Source: JBFMCC01 sp037445635 (GTDB lineage Bacteria; Chloroflexota; Anaerolineae; Anaerolineales; Villigracilaceae). From it: a stretch of 64,000 bases of DNA. Made by a program: the position numbers and the translations under genes. Below are positions 52,813 through 61,108 of this stretch, one piece after another. Below the pieces are notes generated by a model. It worked only from the letters and a program-made list of their open reading frames with translations, ran no database searches and was not told the DNA's origin. The stretch lies in the NCBI GenBank assembly GCA_037445635.1, contig JBBIKC010000002.1:183860-247859 (forward strand), in the 5' to 3' direction. Every line of letters begins with the position of its first letter. Within the stretch, counting starts at the first letter, position 1.

Positions 52813-53757
52813 TTATTCGCCGACTTTTTCCAGCACTTTGTATGGATCAAAGGCGTCTCGCAGGCCGTCTCCGATGTAGTTGACCGAGATGATGGTCAGG
52901 AAGATCATCAGGCCGGGGAAGATCGCCAGCCAGGGATACTTGGTCAAATGATCCTGGGCATTGCTCAGCAGGTTGCCCCAGGAAGGCGTGGGCGGCTGGA
53001 TGCCGAAACCCAGGAAACTCAACCCCGATTCCTCGATGATGGCATAGCCAAGTTCCAGCGTGGCTTCGACGATGATGGGGCCGATGGAATTGGGCAGGAT
53101 GTGTGTAACGATGATGCGCAGGTCCGAGCCGCCCAGGGCGCGCGTGGCGGTCACGAAGTCCAGTTCGCGCAGGGTGAGGATGGTGGCGCGCACGATGCGC
53201 GCGAAGGTCATCCACGAGAGAATCCCGATGACGAACGCGATGGTCAGCACGTTATTGCGCTCGAAGATTGGCAGTTCCACCTCGCGCAGGATGGCGCTCA
53301 ACAGGATCAAGACCAGGAAAGGCGGCAGCGAGAGGAAGGTATCCGTGATGCGCATCAGGAGGCTTTCCACCCTGCCCCCGTAGTAACCAGCCAGCGCGCC
53401 GACCGGTACGCCGATGGAGACCGAAATGACGACCACCAGCGCCCCGACGGTCAGCGAGATGCGCCCGCCGTAGAGGATGCGCGTGAACAGATCGCGGCCG
53501 AGGGCATCCGTTCCCATGATATGGTGCAGGGAAGGCGGCTGGTAACGCTCTTCCATCGTGGACAATTCAGGGTCGAAGGGCGAAAGGGGCGCCAGGAGGA
53601 CCAGCAGGGCCAGCAGGGCCAGCATGACCGAGCCGCCGATCGCGACCGGATGTTTGCGGAATCGCTTCCAGACCGCCGCGCCCAGACCGGAGGTCCCGGC
53701 GGTGACCGCGGGGCGTTTGATCTCATCAACAGAAAACCCGGCAATGTTCGATGTCAT
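52813..53757 (-). CDS. ABC transporter permease, DppC/OppC type
   Basis: A 314-residue inner-membrane permease with about six helices and the EAA-type loop (TATRALGGSDLRIIVTHILPN). The N-terminal extension before the first helix and GTDALGRDLFTRILYGGR are typical of the DppC side. ATGA overlap with the upstream permease shows coupling. A relic of a second copy's tail is at 45989. Confidence 0.92.
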   Translation of the reverse strand: MTSNIAGFSVDEIKRPAVTAGTSGLGAAVWKRFRKHPVAIGGSVMLALLALLVLLAPLSPFDPELSTMEERYQPPSLHHIMGTDALGRDLFTRILYGGRISLTVGALVVVISVSIGVPVGALAGYYGGRVESLLMRITDTFLSLPPFLVLILLSAILREVELPIFERNNVLTIAFVIGILSWMTFARIVRATILTLRELDFVTATRALGGSDLRIIVTHILPNSIGPIIVEATLELGYAIIEESGLSFLGFGIQPPTPSWGNLLSNAQDHLTKYPWLAIFPGLMIFLTIISVNYIGDGLRDAFDPYKVLEKVGE

Positions 53758-54803
53758 GATTTGTCGTAGCGCACGCGCGGATCGAGGAAGGCGTATAGCA
53801 GGTCGGCCAGCAGGTTCGAAAGGATGATGAAGGCCGCGCCGATGATCAGGATGGCCAGCAGGACGGGGTAATCGCGTTGCAGGGCGGCCTGGTAATATAA
53901 CCGCCCCATGCCGGGCCAGGAGAACAGGATCTCCACGAAGATCGCGCCGCTGAAAATGTAGGGCAGGTCGAGAGCAAGCAAGGTGATGAGCGGGATGAGA
54001 GCATTGCGCAACGCATGCTTATAGATGACGAGCCGGTTTGGCAGTCCTTTGGCACGGGCGGTGCGCAGATAATCCTGATGGATGACGTCCAACATGCTGG
54101 AGCGCAGGAAACGCGAATACCAGGCGATCCAGCCCAGGCTGCCGGTGGCGACCGGCAGGATGAGGTGTACGATTCGGTCTCCGAGGTCGAATCCCGTGAC
54201 ACCGATGGAGGTCATGCCGCCGGCGGGCAAAAGCGAGTCTCCGGTGAATGGATTCTTCAGCCAGGCATAGAAGATCAGAATCAGAAGCAATCCCAGCCAG
54301 AACTCCGGGATGGCCTGCCCGGCGAACGAGAATGTGGTGACGGTGATGTCGAAGGCGGAATATTGCCGCATGGCGGAGAGGATGCCAATCGGGATGGCGA
54401 TCAGAATCGCCGCCAGCATCGTGATTGTCATCAGGTAAATGGTATTGGGGAGGCGCTCGCCGATTTCCTCCAGGGCGGGCTTGCGTGTGCGGAAGGAGAA
54501 ACCGAAATCGCCGCGCAGGACGCCTTTTCGTGTGCCGAAACTTTCGGCGACTCCGTCTCCATCTATATCCACTTTCATCCAGTCGTTGCCGACCAGCCAG
54601 ATGATGTACTGGGTCGGCAGGGGCTTATCCAGGCCGAACTGTCGTTTGAGCAGTTCCACCTTTTCCGGGTCAACGTGGCGGCTCTGGCCCTGACCTGCAA
54701 GCGGGCCGCCCGGCGCCAGATTCACCAGCGTGAACAGAATCACGCTGAGCAGAAAGAGCAGACCGATGGTCTGAATCAGGCGCCGGACGACGTAGGTTGT
54801 CAT
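53754..54803 (-). CDS. ABC transporter permease, DppB/OppB type
   Basis: A 349-residue permease with the N-terminal helix YVVRRLIQTIGLLF, a large periplasm-facing insert (about 35-105) and the EAA loop (RTARAKGLPNRLVIYKHALRN). It pairs with the DppC-type protein. It begins 1 nt after the stop of the solute-binding gene. No ATP-binding subunit is encoded nearby, so ATPases must come from elsewhere in the genome. Confidence 0.93.
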   Translation of the reverse strand: MTTYVVRRLIQTIGLLFLLSVILFTLVNLAPGGPLAGQGQSRHVDPEKVELLKRQFGLDKPLPTQYIIWLVGNDWMKVDIDGDGVAESFGTRKGVLRGDFGFSFRTRKPALEEIGERLPNTIYLMTITMLAAILIAIPIGILSAMRQYSAFDITVTTFSFAGQAIPEFWLGLLLILIFYAWLKNPFTGDSLLPAGGMTSIGVTGFDLGDRIVHLILPVATGSLGWIAWYSRFLRSSMLDVIHQDYLRTARAKGLPNRLVIYKHALRNALIPLITLLALDLPYIFSGAIFVEILFSWPGMGRLYYQAALQRDYPVLLAILIIGAAFIILSNLLADLLYAFLDPRVRYDKS

Positions 54804-54804
54804 A

Positions 54805-56511
54805 CTATTGGGCGATAGTCCAGTCTGCGACGTTCCAGGTCACGATGTCGTTGGTGCTGGACTGCACGCCCTGCAGACGGACCGAGTGCGCGTCCGCGTT
54901 GACGGTGGTGAACAGCGGCACTTCGGGCAATTCCTCCTCCAGGATTTCGGCCATCTGACAGAAGAGTTCCTTGCGGTATTCCTCGTCGAGTGTATAGGCT
55001 TCGTCCATCAGGGCGTCGAAGTCGGCATTGATCCAGCGCCCGTAGTTGTAGCCGTAATCGGGGATGGCCGCCTCAGAATAGTAATAGGACCACAAGTAGT
55101 CGTTCGGGTCTATGCCGGAGTAGCCGTCGTCCCAGATATCCATGTCGAAGTTGCCGCTCTGTTCGATGCCGCCGTCGGCGGAGTAGGCCCACAGCACGGT
55201 GCCTTCCACGGCGCCCAGGTTGAGTTTGATGCCGATGGCGAGCAATTCCTCGGCGATGAACTGCTGGGTGAGGTTGAGCGGCTCGCCGTAATCGGAATAC
55301 GTGAGGAATTCCATTTCCATCACATAGCCTTCTTCAGCGGTCTCGCAGCCGTGACACTCGCGGATGCCGTCGCCGTCGGTGTCGGTCCACCCTGCGGATT
55401 CGAGCAGGGCTTTCGCGCCTTCCGGGTCGAACTTCGGGCGTGGGATATCGCACTTGTACGGCTCGCGGAAGAACTCCGTCCAGACCGGCTGGGCCATGCC
55501 GAGGAAGAATTCCTTCGAAATGGTGTCCACATCAATGGCCATGCGGATGGCTCTGCGCACGCGCACGTCCGACAAAATGGGGTGGGGCGTGGCCTGGGGG
55601 TCGGTTGTCCCCTTGGCGGCCAGGTTGAAGAAGATGCGCATTACCCAGCGGTTGGTCGGGCTGGGTTCGACGACCACGTTCGGCTGGCCCAGCAAGTCGG
55701 CGATCACGGCCTCGGTCGTCCACATATCCAGGTCGGCGTCGCCGTTGATCAGCATGGTCTTGCGGACGGATTCGTCCGGCACGATGCGCACAACGATGGT
55801 TTCGATGGCGGGCTTGCCCGGCGCGAAGTAGTTCTCGTTGCGCACGAAGGTCATATGATCGCCGTTGACCCATTCCTGCAAGACGTATGGGCCGCTGCTC
55901 AGGGGCTGGCGCCCGCAATCCCAGTTGGCGAAGCCCTGGGATGCGTCGCAATAGTGCGCAGGCCAGACCACGGCCTGCTCGCCGCCGAACAGCAGCAGGT
56001 AGCCGGGGTAGACGGTGTTGAAGTTGACCGTGAACGTGTAGTCATCCACCTTCTCCACGCTGTCCACGTAATCAATGCCCGGGACCCAGCCGCCCGTCTC
56101 CGGGTCCACGATGGCTTCGTAGGTGAAGATCACGTCGTCGGCGGTGAGCGGCGTCCCGTCGGACCACTTCACGTCCTGGCGCAGTTTCCAGGTGGCAGAC
56201 ATCGTCCAGTTCTCCTCGTCAATCACAACGCCTCCGTTCTCGACTGTGGGAAGTTCCGCCGCCAGTTCGGGAAAGACGTTGCCCTGGGCATCCATGTCGG
56301 CCAGGCCCAGCATGACCAGTTCCATGACGAGGTAATCGTACCCGGCGTCGGCGATGGCGGGATTGAATGAAGGCGGGTCCTCCGGAATGACGATCACAAT
56401 CGTATCCCCTCCGCTGGCAGCCCCCCCGCCTCCCCCGCAGGCGGCCAGGATCATGCTCAAGGCGGCCATGAGGCTGAAAACCGGCATGGCCCGTTTGAGT
56501 ATTCTGGACAT
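54805..56511 (-). CDS. ABC transporter substrate-binding lipoprotein (SBP_bac_5 family)
   Basis: A 568-residue exported lipoprotein with lipobox ILAAC (C25) followed by a Gly run. It has the SBP_bac_5 pattern: YEAIVDPETGG, WKLRQDVKWSDGTPLTADDV and RRAIRMAIDV. The family binds peptides, nickel and many other small molecules. An excess of Asp/Glu/Trp/Tyr in the mature part could suit a cationic ligand such as a quaternary amine, but that is inference. It leads the eight-gene operon that ends with the corrinoid protein. Ribosome site GGAGGAG precedes the ATG. Confidence 0.92.
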   Translation of the reverse strand: MSRILKRAMPVFSLMAALSMILAACGGGGGAASGGDTIVIVIPEDPPSFNPAIADAGYDYLVMELVMLGLADMDAQGNVFPELAAELPTVENGGVVIDEENWTMSATWKLRQDVKWSDGTPLTADDVIFTYEAIVDPETGGWVPGIDYVDSVEKVDDYTFTVNFNTVYPGYLLLFGGEQAVVWPAHYCDASQGFANWDCGRQPLSSGPYVLQEWVNGDHMTFVRNENYFAPGKPAIETIVVRIVPDESVRKTMLINGDADLDMWTTEAVIADLLGQPNVVVEPSPTNRWVMRIFFNLAAKGTTDPQATPHPILSDVRVRRAIRMAIDVDTISKEFFLGMAQPVWTEFFREPYKCDIPRPKFDPEGAKALLESAGWTDTDGDGIRECHGCETAEEGYVMEMEFLTYSDYGEPLNLTQQFIAEELLAIGIKLNLGAVEGTVLWAYSADGGIEQSGNFDMDIWDDGYSGIDPNDYLWSYYYSEAAIPDYGYNYGRWINADFDALMDEAYTLDEEYRKELFCQMAEILEEELPEVPLFTTVNADAHSVRLQGVQSSTNDIVTWNVADWTIAQ

Positions 56512-56755
56512 TTACTCCTCCTTACAGAGAACAGGAATTGATTCTTGGCAACGCGTACCGCGTTTCGGTAGAATTATTGCATATTTTTGTCCCTGTGTCA
56601 TGTGATTTAAGTCCCTTTTCATTATGGGGGTGGATAAAAGGACAGGCTGGAAAAAACCTGCAACACAGAGAACACAGAGCGCACGGAGAAAAACAATCAC
56701 GAATCTCCGCGCGCTCTATGGTGAAAAGTCCACCGCATTCGCCGCCCCCATTTTC

Positions 56756-56784
56756 TTTACAATCCTGCCTTCCCGTGTTAAACT
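56756..56784 (+). promoter_or_regulatory. Promoter of the PfkB kinase gene
   Basis: TTTACA at 56756-56761, a 17-bp spacer and TAAACT at 56779-56784. The hairpin at 56799 falls within the first 35 nt of the expected mRNA. The gap upstream (56512-56755) contains short repeats of the ACACAGAGAACACAGAG type and no gene. Confidence 0.7.
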
Positions 56785-56798
56785 AGCCCCCGTTCATC

Positions 56799-56823
56799 GG
56801 CGCTCTCACGGAGAGCGCCTTTT
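56799..56823 (+). terminator. Attenuator-like hairpin before the PfkB kinase gene
   Basis: GGCGCTCTC (56799-56807) and GAGAGCGCC (56811-56819) form a perfect 9-bp stem with an ACG loop, followed by TTTT. It lies between promoter and start codon, so it may terminate early or modulate the message; it could also end read-through from upstream. Confidence 0.6.
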
Positions 56824-56853
56824 ACTGCCAACGAAAAAGGTGTGCCCGCATAT

Positions 56854-57810
56854 ATGGATACCCTGCTCACCGGTTCCGTCGCCTACGATTACCTGATGAC
56901 CTTCCCCGGCCTGTTCAAGGAACAGATCCTCCCCGAACGGCTGGCATCCATCAGCCTCTCCTTCCTCGTGGACTCGATGTCCAAACAGCGCGGCGGCATC
57001 GCGCCCAACATCGCCTACTCGATGGCTTTGCTTGGCGAACGTCCGCGTGTGATGGCGACAGTGGGCGAGGACTTCGATGACTATCGCGCCTGGCTTGAAT
57101 CGAAAGGCGTGGACACGACCTTGATGAAGGTGGTGCCCGGCGAGTTCACCGCCTCGTTCTTCGCGACCACGGACCGGGCTTCCGCTCAAATCGCCTCGTT
57201 CTACCCCGGGGCGATGGGACGCGCCGCCTCGCAATCCATCAGGGAGCTGGAGAAGAAACCCGATCTGGTGGTGGTCTCGCCCAACGCGCCCGAAGCGATG
57301 ATGAAATTTCCCGCCGAGTGCCGCGAACTGTCTATTCCATATTTGTATGATCCCAGCCAGCAGGTCCTGCGGCTCGAAGGCGCGGAACTGGCGCGCGACA
57401 TGGAAGGGGCGTACTTTTTATTCTGCAACGATTACGAATTCGGTTTGATCTCCAAGAAGACCGGATGGGATTTGAAACAGATGCTTCAGCATGTCAGGAT
57501 CCTGGTCGTCACGCGCGGCAGGGACGGCGCAAATCTATATACTAACGGCGAAGACATCTTCATCCCGCCCGTGCCCGAAGAAAAGATCGTTGATCCCACC
57601 GGCGTGGGCGATGCCTTCCGCGGCGGCTTTCTCGCGGGCTACAGCCGCGGCTTCGACTGGAAACTGTGCGGCGAGATCGGTTCGCTGGCGGCGGTGTATT
57701 GCCTCGAAAACGTCGGGCCGCAGAGTCATGCCTATACGCGCAGGGAATTTGTCGAACGATTCCGCAAGCATTTTGATGACAACGGCAAGTTGGATGTGTT
57801 GTTAAAATAG
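56854..57810 (+). CDS. PfkB-family sugar/nucleoside kinase, adenosine kinase-like
   Basis: A 318-residue ribokinase-fold enzyme from ATG 56854; an in-frame GTG at 56842 would add four residues. It has TGSVAYDYL at the start, the substrate-side GGIAPNIAYSMALLG, and the C-terminal signature DPTGVGDAFRGGF with the catalytic Asp. The next gene makes adenosine from S-adenosylhomocysteine, so adenosine phosphorylation is the likely job. A promoter and an attenuator-like hairpin lie directly upstream. Confidence 0.85.
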   Translation: MDTLLTGSVAYDYLMTFPGLFKEQILPERLASISLSFLVDSMSKQRGGIAPNIAYSMALLGERPRVMATVGEDFDDYRAWLESKGVDTTLMKVVPGEFTASFFATTDRASAQIASFYPGAMGRAASQSIRELEKKPDLVVVSPNAPEAMMKFPAECRELSIPYLYDPSQQVLRLEGAELARDMEGAYFLFCNDYEFGLISKKTGWDLKQMLQHVRILVVTRGRDGANLYTNGEDIFIPPVPEEKIVDPTGVGDAFRGGFLAGYSRGFDWKLCGEIGSLAAVYCLENVGPQSHAYTRREFVERFRKHFDDNGKLDVLLK

Positions 57811-57818
57811 CGAATTCG

Positions 57819-57950
57819 TTGGTCGAGTAGCCGTGACCGAAGGGGACGGCATATCGAGACCAGCGCGCCAAAAAGAAGAACTTATCATCATGCAATGGTG
57901 GTCTCGGTACGGTCCTCGCCGCAAAGCGGCTCGGAGCCACTCGACCACCG
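57819..57950. repeat. Imperfect palindromic intergenic repeat between kinase and ahcY
   Basis: TTGGTCGAGTAGCC at about 57819 and GCCACTCGACCACC at about 57937 are inverted. Inner arms TATCGAGACCA and TGGTCTCGGTA also pair. It looks like a small non-autonomous palindromic element inserted between two functionally linked genes, not a riboswitch. Confidence 0.6.
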
Positions 57951-57971
57951 GTACCAAATAAAGGAGTAGTT

Positions 57972-59234
57972 ATGAGCAATTACGATATCAAAGACCTGAA
58001 CCAGGCCGAGGGCGGACGACGCCGTATTGACTGGGCCGAGCGCGAGATGCCCGTCCTGCGGCAGATCCGCGAGCGCTTCGCCAAAGAGAAGCCGCTCAAG
58101 GGACTGCGCCTCTCGGCCTGTCTGCACGTCACCGCGGAGACCGGTAACTTGATGCGCACCCTGCACGAGGGCGGCGCGGACGTCGTTTTAACGGCCTCCA
58201 ACCCGTTGTCCACGCAGGACGACGTGGCCGCGGCGCTGGTCAACCAGTACGAGATTCCCGTTTTCGCCATCAAGGGTGAGGATAACGTCACGTATTACAA
58301 GCACCTCGGCGCGGCGCTCGATCACAAGCCGCACATGACCATGGACGACGGTGCGGACCTCGTCTCGGAATTGCACAAGAACCGCCGCGACCTGCTGCCG
58401 AACGTGATCGGCGGCACCGAGGAGACCACAACGGGCGTCATCCGCCTGCGCGCCATGGCCGCGGACAAAATGCTCAATTTCCCGGTCATCGCCGTGAACG
58501 ACGCGCAGACGAAGCACTTCTTCGATAACCGCTACGGCACCGGCCAGTCCACTGTTGACGGGATCATCCGCGCCACGAACGTTTTGCTGGCGGGCAAGGT
58601 CTTCGTCGTGGCGGGATACGGCTGGTGCGGACGCGGTCTCGCCATGCGGGCGCGCGGCATGGGGGCGCGCGTCATCGTCACGGAAGTGGACCCGTTGAAG
58701 GCGCTCGAAGCGGTCATGGACGGGTATGAGGTCGCGCCGATGACCGAGGCCGCCAGGTTCGGCGATATCTTTTGCACCGTCACCGGCGACCTGAACGTCA
58801 TTGACGGCCACCACTTCGAGGTCATGAAGGACGGCGCCATCGTCGCCAACAGCGGACACTTCAACGTGGAGATCAACATTCCCGCGCTGGAGAAGATGAG
58901 CAAAGGTGAGCCCGCGCTCGTTCGCCCGTTCGTCCAGCAATACGAGACGAAAGACGGCCGCCGCATCAACATCCTGGGCGAGGGCCGCCTGATCAACCTG
59001 GCCTCCGCGGAGGGACATCCCGCCTCGGTGATGGACATGTCCTTCGCCAACCAGGCGCTTTCGGCCGAGTTCATGGCGAAGAACGCCGACAAACTGGAGA
59101 AGCGTGTGTATTCCGTGCCCGAGGAGATTGACCGCGAGATCGCCCGCATCAAACTCGAGGGCATGGGCGTGAAGATTGACGTGTTGACAGAGGAACAGGT
59201 GAAGTACCTGAATTCGTGGGAAGAGGGGACGTAA
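57972..59234 (+). CDS. ahcY: S-adenosylhomocysteine hydrolase
   Basis: A 420-residue cytoplasmic enzyme that splits S-adenosylhomocysteine to adenosine and homocysteine, removing the product that inhibits methyltransferases. Marks: HVTAETGNL, ASNPLSTQDDVAAAL, EETTTGVIRL, FDNRYGTGQSTVDGI, the NAD loop VVAGYGWCGRGLA, and the C-terminal NLASAEGHPASVMDMSF. Length is usual for the shorter bacterial/archaeal form. Ribosome site AAAGGAG precedes the ATG. Placement beside an adenosine-type kinase fits a salvage pair. Confidence 0.96.
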   Translation: MSNYDIKDLNQAEGGRRRIDWAEREMPVLRQIRERFAKEKPLKGLRLSACLHVTAETGNLMRTLHEGGADVVLTASNPLSTQDDVAAALVNQYEIPVFAIKGEDNVTYYKHLGAALDHKPHMTMDDGADLVSELHKNRRDLLPNVIGGTEETTTGVIRLRAMAADKMLNFPVIAVNDAQTKHFFDNRYGTGQSTVDGIIRATNVLLAGKVFVVAGYGWCGRGLAMRARGMGARVIVTEVDPLKALEAVMDGYEVAPMTEAARFGDIFCTVTGDLNVIDGHHFEVMKDGAIVANSGHFNVEINIPALEKMSKGEPALVRPFVQQYETKDGRRINILGEGRLINLASAEGHPASVMDMSFANQALSAEFMAKNADKLEKRVYSVPEEIDREIARIKLEGMGVKIDVLTEEQVKYLNSWEEGT

Positions 59235-59268
59235 GTCGGTAATCGGTTTTCAGTTGATAGTGGATAGT

Positions 59269-59302
59269 AAAGCCTCGCGGAGTGATTCGCGAGGCTTTTG
59301 AT
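59269..59302 (+). terminator. Rho-independent terminator after ahcY
   Basis: AAAGCCTCGCG (59269-59279) pairs perfectly with CGCGAGGCTTT (59288-59298), then T-GATT. The rest of the gap to 59402 carries the quasi-palindrome AGACTTCCGAAGT and no gene. Confidence 0.85.
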
Positions 59303-59402
59303 TGTAGATTTCGGAAGTCCTCTGCGCGCCATCATGACCTTGGAGTCTTCACGGCAGACTTCCGAAGTGTTTTTGAATTTATCGCGGACGAGTTCTTTGG
59401 AG

Positions 59403-60092
59403 TTACTTACAGTAATACGTGACGACTATTTCGACCTGTTCCGATGTCCCCGTGTCGTTGAAGGCCTCAATCCTGTAAACGATTGATGCTGTAATTGCGA
59501 CATTAGTGATATAGACATCATAACTAGTTACATCGCGATCCAATTCTACAAGTAATTCGCTTAGTTCGTAGAGCCTGTACCCAGTTTCGTTTTCCACATC
59601 ATCCCACGTCAATATTGCATATGGATCGTCGCGGAGGCCTGGCCCCCTGTCCCTGCATTTCGGTTCTCCGGCGAAATTCTGTGGCGCAGATGGTATGGGT
59701 GGGATCGGTGTCGGCGTGGGAATGATGACAGGGAGACTGGCGAGTTCCCCTTCGGCGGTGACGAAGCGGCTTTCCAGCCAGCATTGAACGCCCGTGTCTC
59801 CTTTCGTGACAATCCAGAATTCTCCCGTTTCATCCTTTCCGAGAATCCGAATGTCGTCTGTGATTTCGACTGTCGTGATAATCTCGAATTTTTCGGGACC
59901 CGAATAGCAAGGGACGGATCCGCCCACATAGGCAACGGGTATCGGTGTAGGCGATGGCGTCGGCGTGGGCGGAGCTACCGTGCTGGTCGCGGTGGCTTCT
60001 GGTGTGGCACTTGGGGTAGGATTACAAGCCGCGAGGAAGAGGCAGAGGATCCAGCCCGTTTGAGAGAGAATTTGTGTGTTCATAGGCTTCAT
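59403..60092 (-). CDS. Lipoprotein with SH3-like domain and fibronectin-like C-terminus, paralogue B
   Basis: A 229-residue lipoprotein with lipobox LAAC and a long Thr/Pro linker. An SH3-like segment (CYSGPEKFEIITTVEITDDIRILGK, GEFWIV) follows, then a beta-rich end resembling a fibronectin type III fold. The ATG at 60092 overlaps the TGA of the neighbouring paralogue (ATGA), so they are coupled; further ATGs at 60098 and 60083 are possible. Probably binds cell wall or surface polymers. Confidence 0.75.
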   Translation of the reverse strand: MKPMNTQILSQTGWILCLFLAACNPTPSATPEATATSTVAPPTPTPSPTPIPVAYVGGSVPCYSGPEKFEIITTVEITDDIRILGKDETGEFWIVTKGDTGVQCWLESRFVTAEGELASLPVIIPTPTPIPPIPSAPQNFAGEPKCRDRGPGLRDDPYAILTWDDVENETGYRLYELSELLVELDRDVTSYDVYITNVAITASIVYRIEAFNDTGTSEQVEIVVTYYCK

Positions 60093-60808
60093 CGGCATGA
60101 ATAAGAGACAGCGATCTCGGCGCGCCCCGACGCTCCGCCGATCGTGTTATAGGCTTCGACCCCGAAGAGAACCGCGCCGGCCTGGTCCACCTTGACCGAG
60201 ATGGTCAGCCGGTACGTCGTAGTATTTGCATCGAGTGAATCTTCCAAGTTTCCGTTGACATACACTCGATAGGATGTTTCGTCGTCTGCGTTGTCCTCCC
60301 AAGTCACGTCAATGGTCAAATTCATCACCGCTACGGGGTTTTGATAACTGGAAGGAGGGGCGGCGCGGGCACAATCGTAACGGGCGGTCAGGTCGGTAGG
60401 CGCGGCAGGCGGATCTGGGAGCGGCGTGGGCGGAGGAAGGAGATTGGGCAGGTAATCGGTGACGCCCTGCGCGGTGGTTCCCTCCCGCCTGATCCAACAG
60501 CCCCTCCCGCTCTTCGGGTCAACGACGATCCAGTACTCGCCGTAGTCGTCCTTGCCGACCACCCCCACCTCGTCGCCGCTTTCGAACGAGGCGATCAGGC
60601 GGTAGTCCGCGCCCGGCCCGCCGAAGCAGTCGGTCTTTGCGCCGATCAGAATTGACGGGGGCGCGGGGGTGGGCGTGACCGTCGGCGTGGCGGGGATCGG
60701 CGTGACGGTCGGCGACGCCGTTGGCCCTCCTGCGGCCGGACTGCAGGCGGACAGGATCAAGATCAGCAATATCCTGATGGCGGAATGACGCAAGAGCTTG
60801 GGTTTCAT
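60089..60808 (-). CDS. Lipoprotein with SH3-like domain and fibronectin-like C-terminus, paralogue A
   Basis: A 239-residue lipoprotein: signal peptide and lipobox LSAC, a Thr/Pro linker, an SH3-like segment (CFGGPGADYRLIASFESGDEVGVVGKDDYGEYWIV) and a C-terminal fibronectin-like segment. It shares the whole plan with the gene that follows it, so the pair is a tandem duplication. Likely role: binding at the cell surface. Confidence 0.78.
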   Translation of the reverse strand: MKPKLLRHSAIRILLILILSACSPAAGGPTASPTVTPIPATPTVTPTPAPPSILIGAKTDCFGGPGADYRLIASFESGDEVGVVGKDDYGEYWIVVDPKSGRGCWIRREGTTAQGVTDYLPNLLPPPTPLPDPPAAPTDLTARYDCARAAPPSSYQNPVAVMNLTIDVTWEDNADDETSYRVYVNGNLEDSLDANTTTYRLTISVKVDQAGAVLFGVEAYNTIGGASGRAEIAVSYSCR

Positions 60809-60923
60809 ATTTCTCCCGTATCCAGAGAACCCACTTTACTTGTTGGGATTTTACCACAGGCACGTCAAACTTCCGAAGCCTGTTCCCGCGAGGATGTATA
60901 ATTGGGCAACGGGAGTTTTAATC

Positions 60924-61070
60924 ATGCCCAAATTCGTCCACCGAAACTCTCTCTTTTGCTTGCCAGATAGCAAAGGCATTGATATGCCGCTGTATACGCC
61001 GGGTCAGACATTCAAACAGGCGGAGAAGGTGAAGAAGTCACAGGGGATGCAGGGGGAGTTGGGGATATAA
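60924..61070 (+). CDS. Small hypothetical protein (48 residues)
   Basis: A short frame from ATG 60924 with a ribosome-site-like GGGAG and a TATAAT at 60897-60902. The product is basic and hydrophilic (KFVHRNSLFCLPDSKGIDMPLY, then KQAEKVKKSQGMQGELGI), with no known family. It ends 38 nt before the GAF-SpoIIE gene, so it could be a cotranscribed leader gene. Real coding is uncertain. Confidence 0.4.
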   Translation: MPKFVHRNSLFCLPDSKGIDMPLYTPGQTFKQAEKVKKSQGMQGELGI

Positions 61071-61108
61071 GTCATCGAGGAACTGGGTTCAATGACTGGG
61101 AGTGCGCG

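Noticed and set aside
54808..56370. Long open frame (520 codons) antisense to the solute-binding protein gene
   Set aside because: It mirrors the codon structure of a clear SBP_bac_5 gene; the product has low-complexity His/Val/Gly composition and no family motifs. High G+C makes such shadow frames common. The same applies to other long antisense frames, for example 4093-5433, 9176-10219, 31523-32677 and 46937-49594.
57819..57950. S-adenosylhomocysteine riboswitch upstream of ahcY
   Set aside because: The conserved SAH-riboswitch core is not seen. The structure is a simple imperfect palindrome of the dispersed-repeat type.
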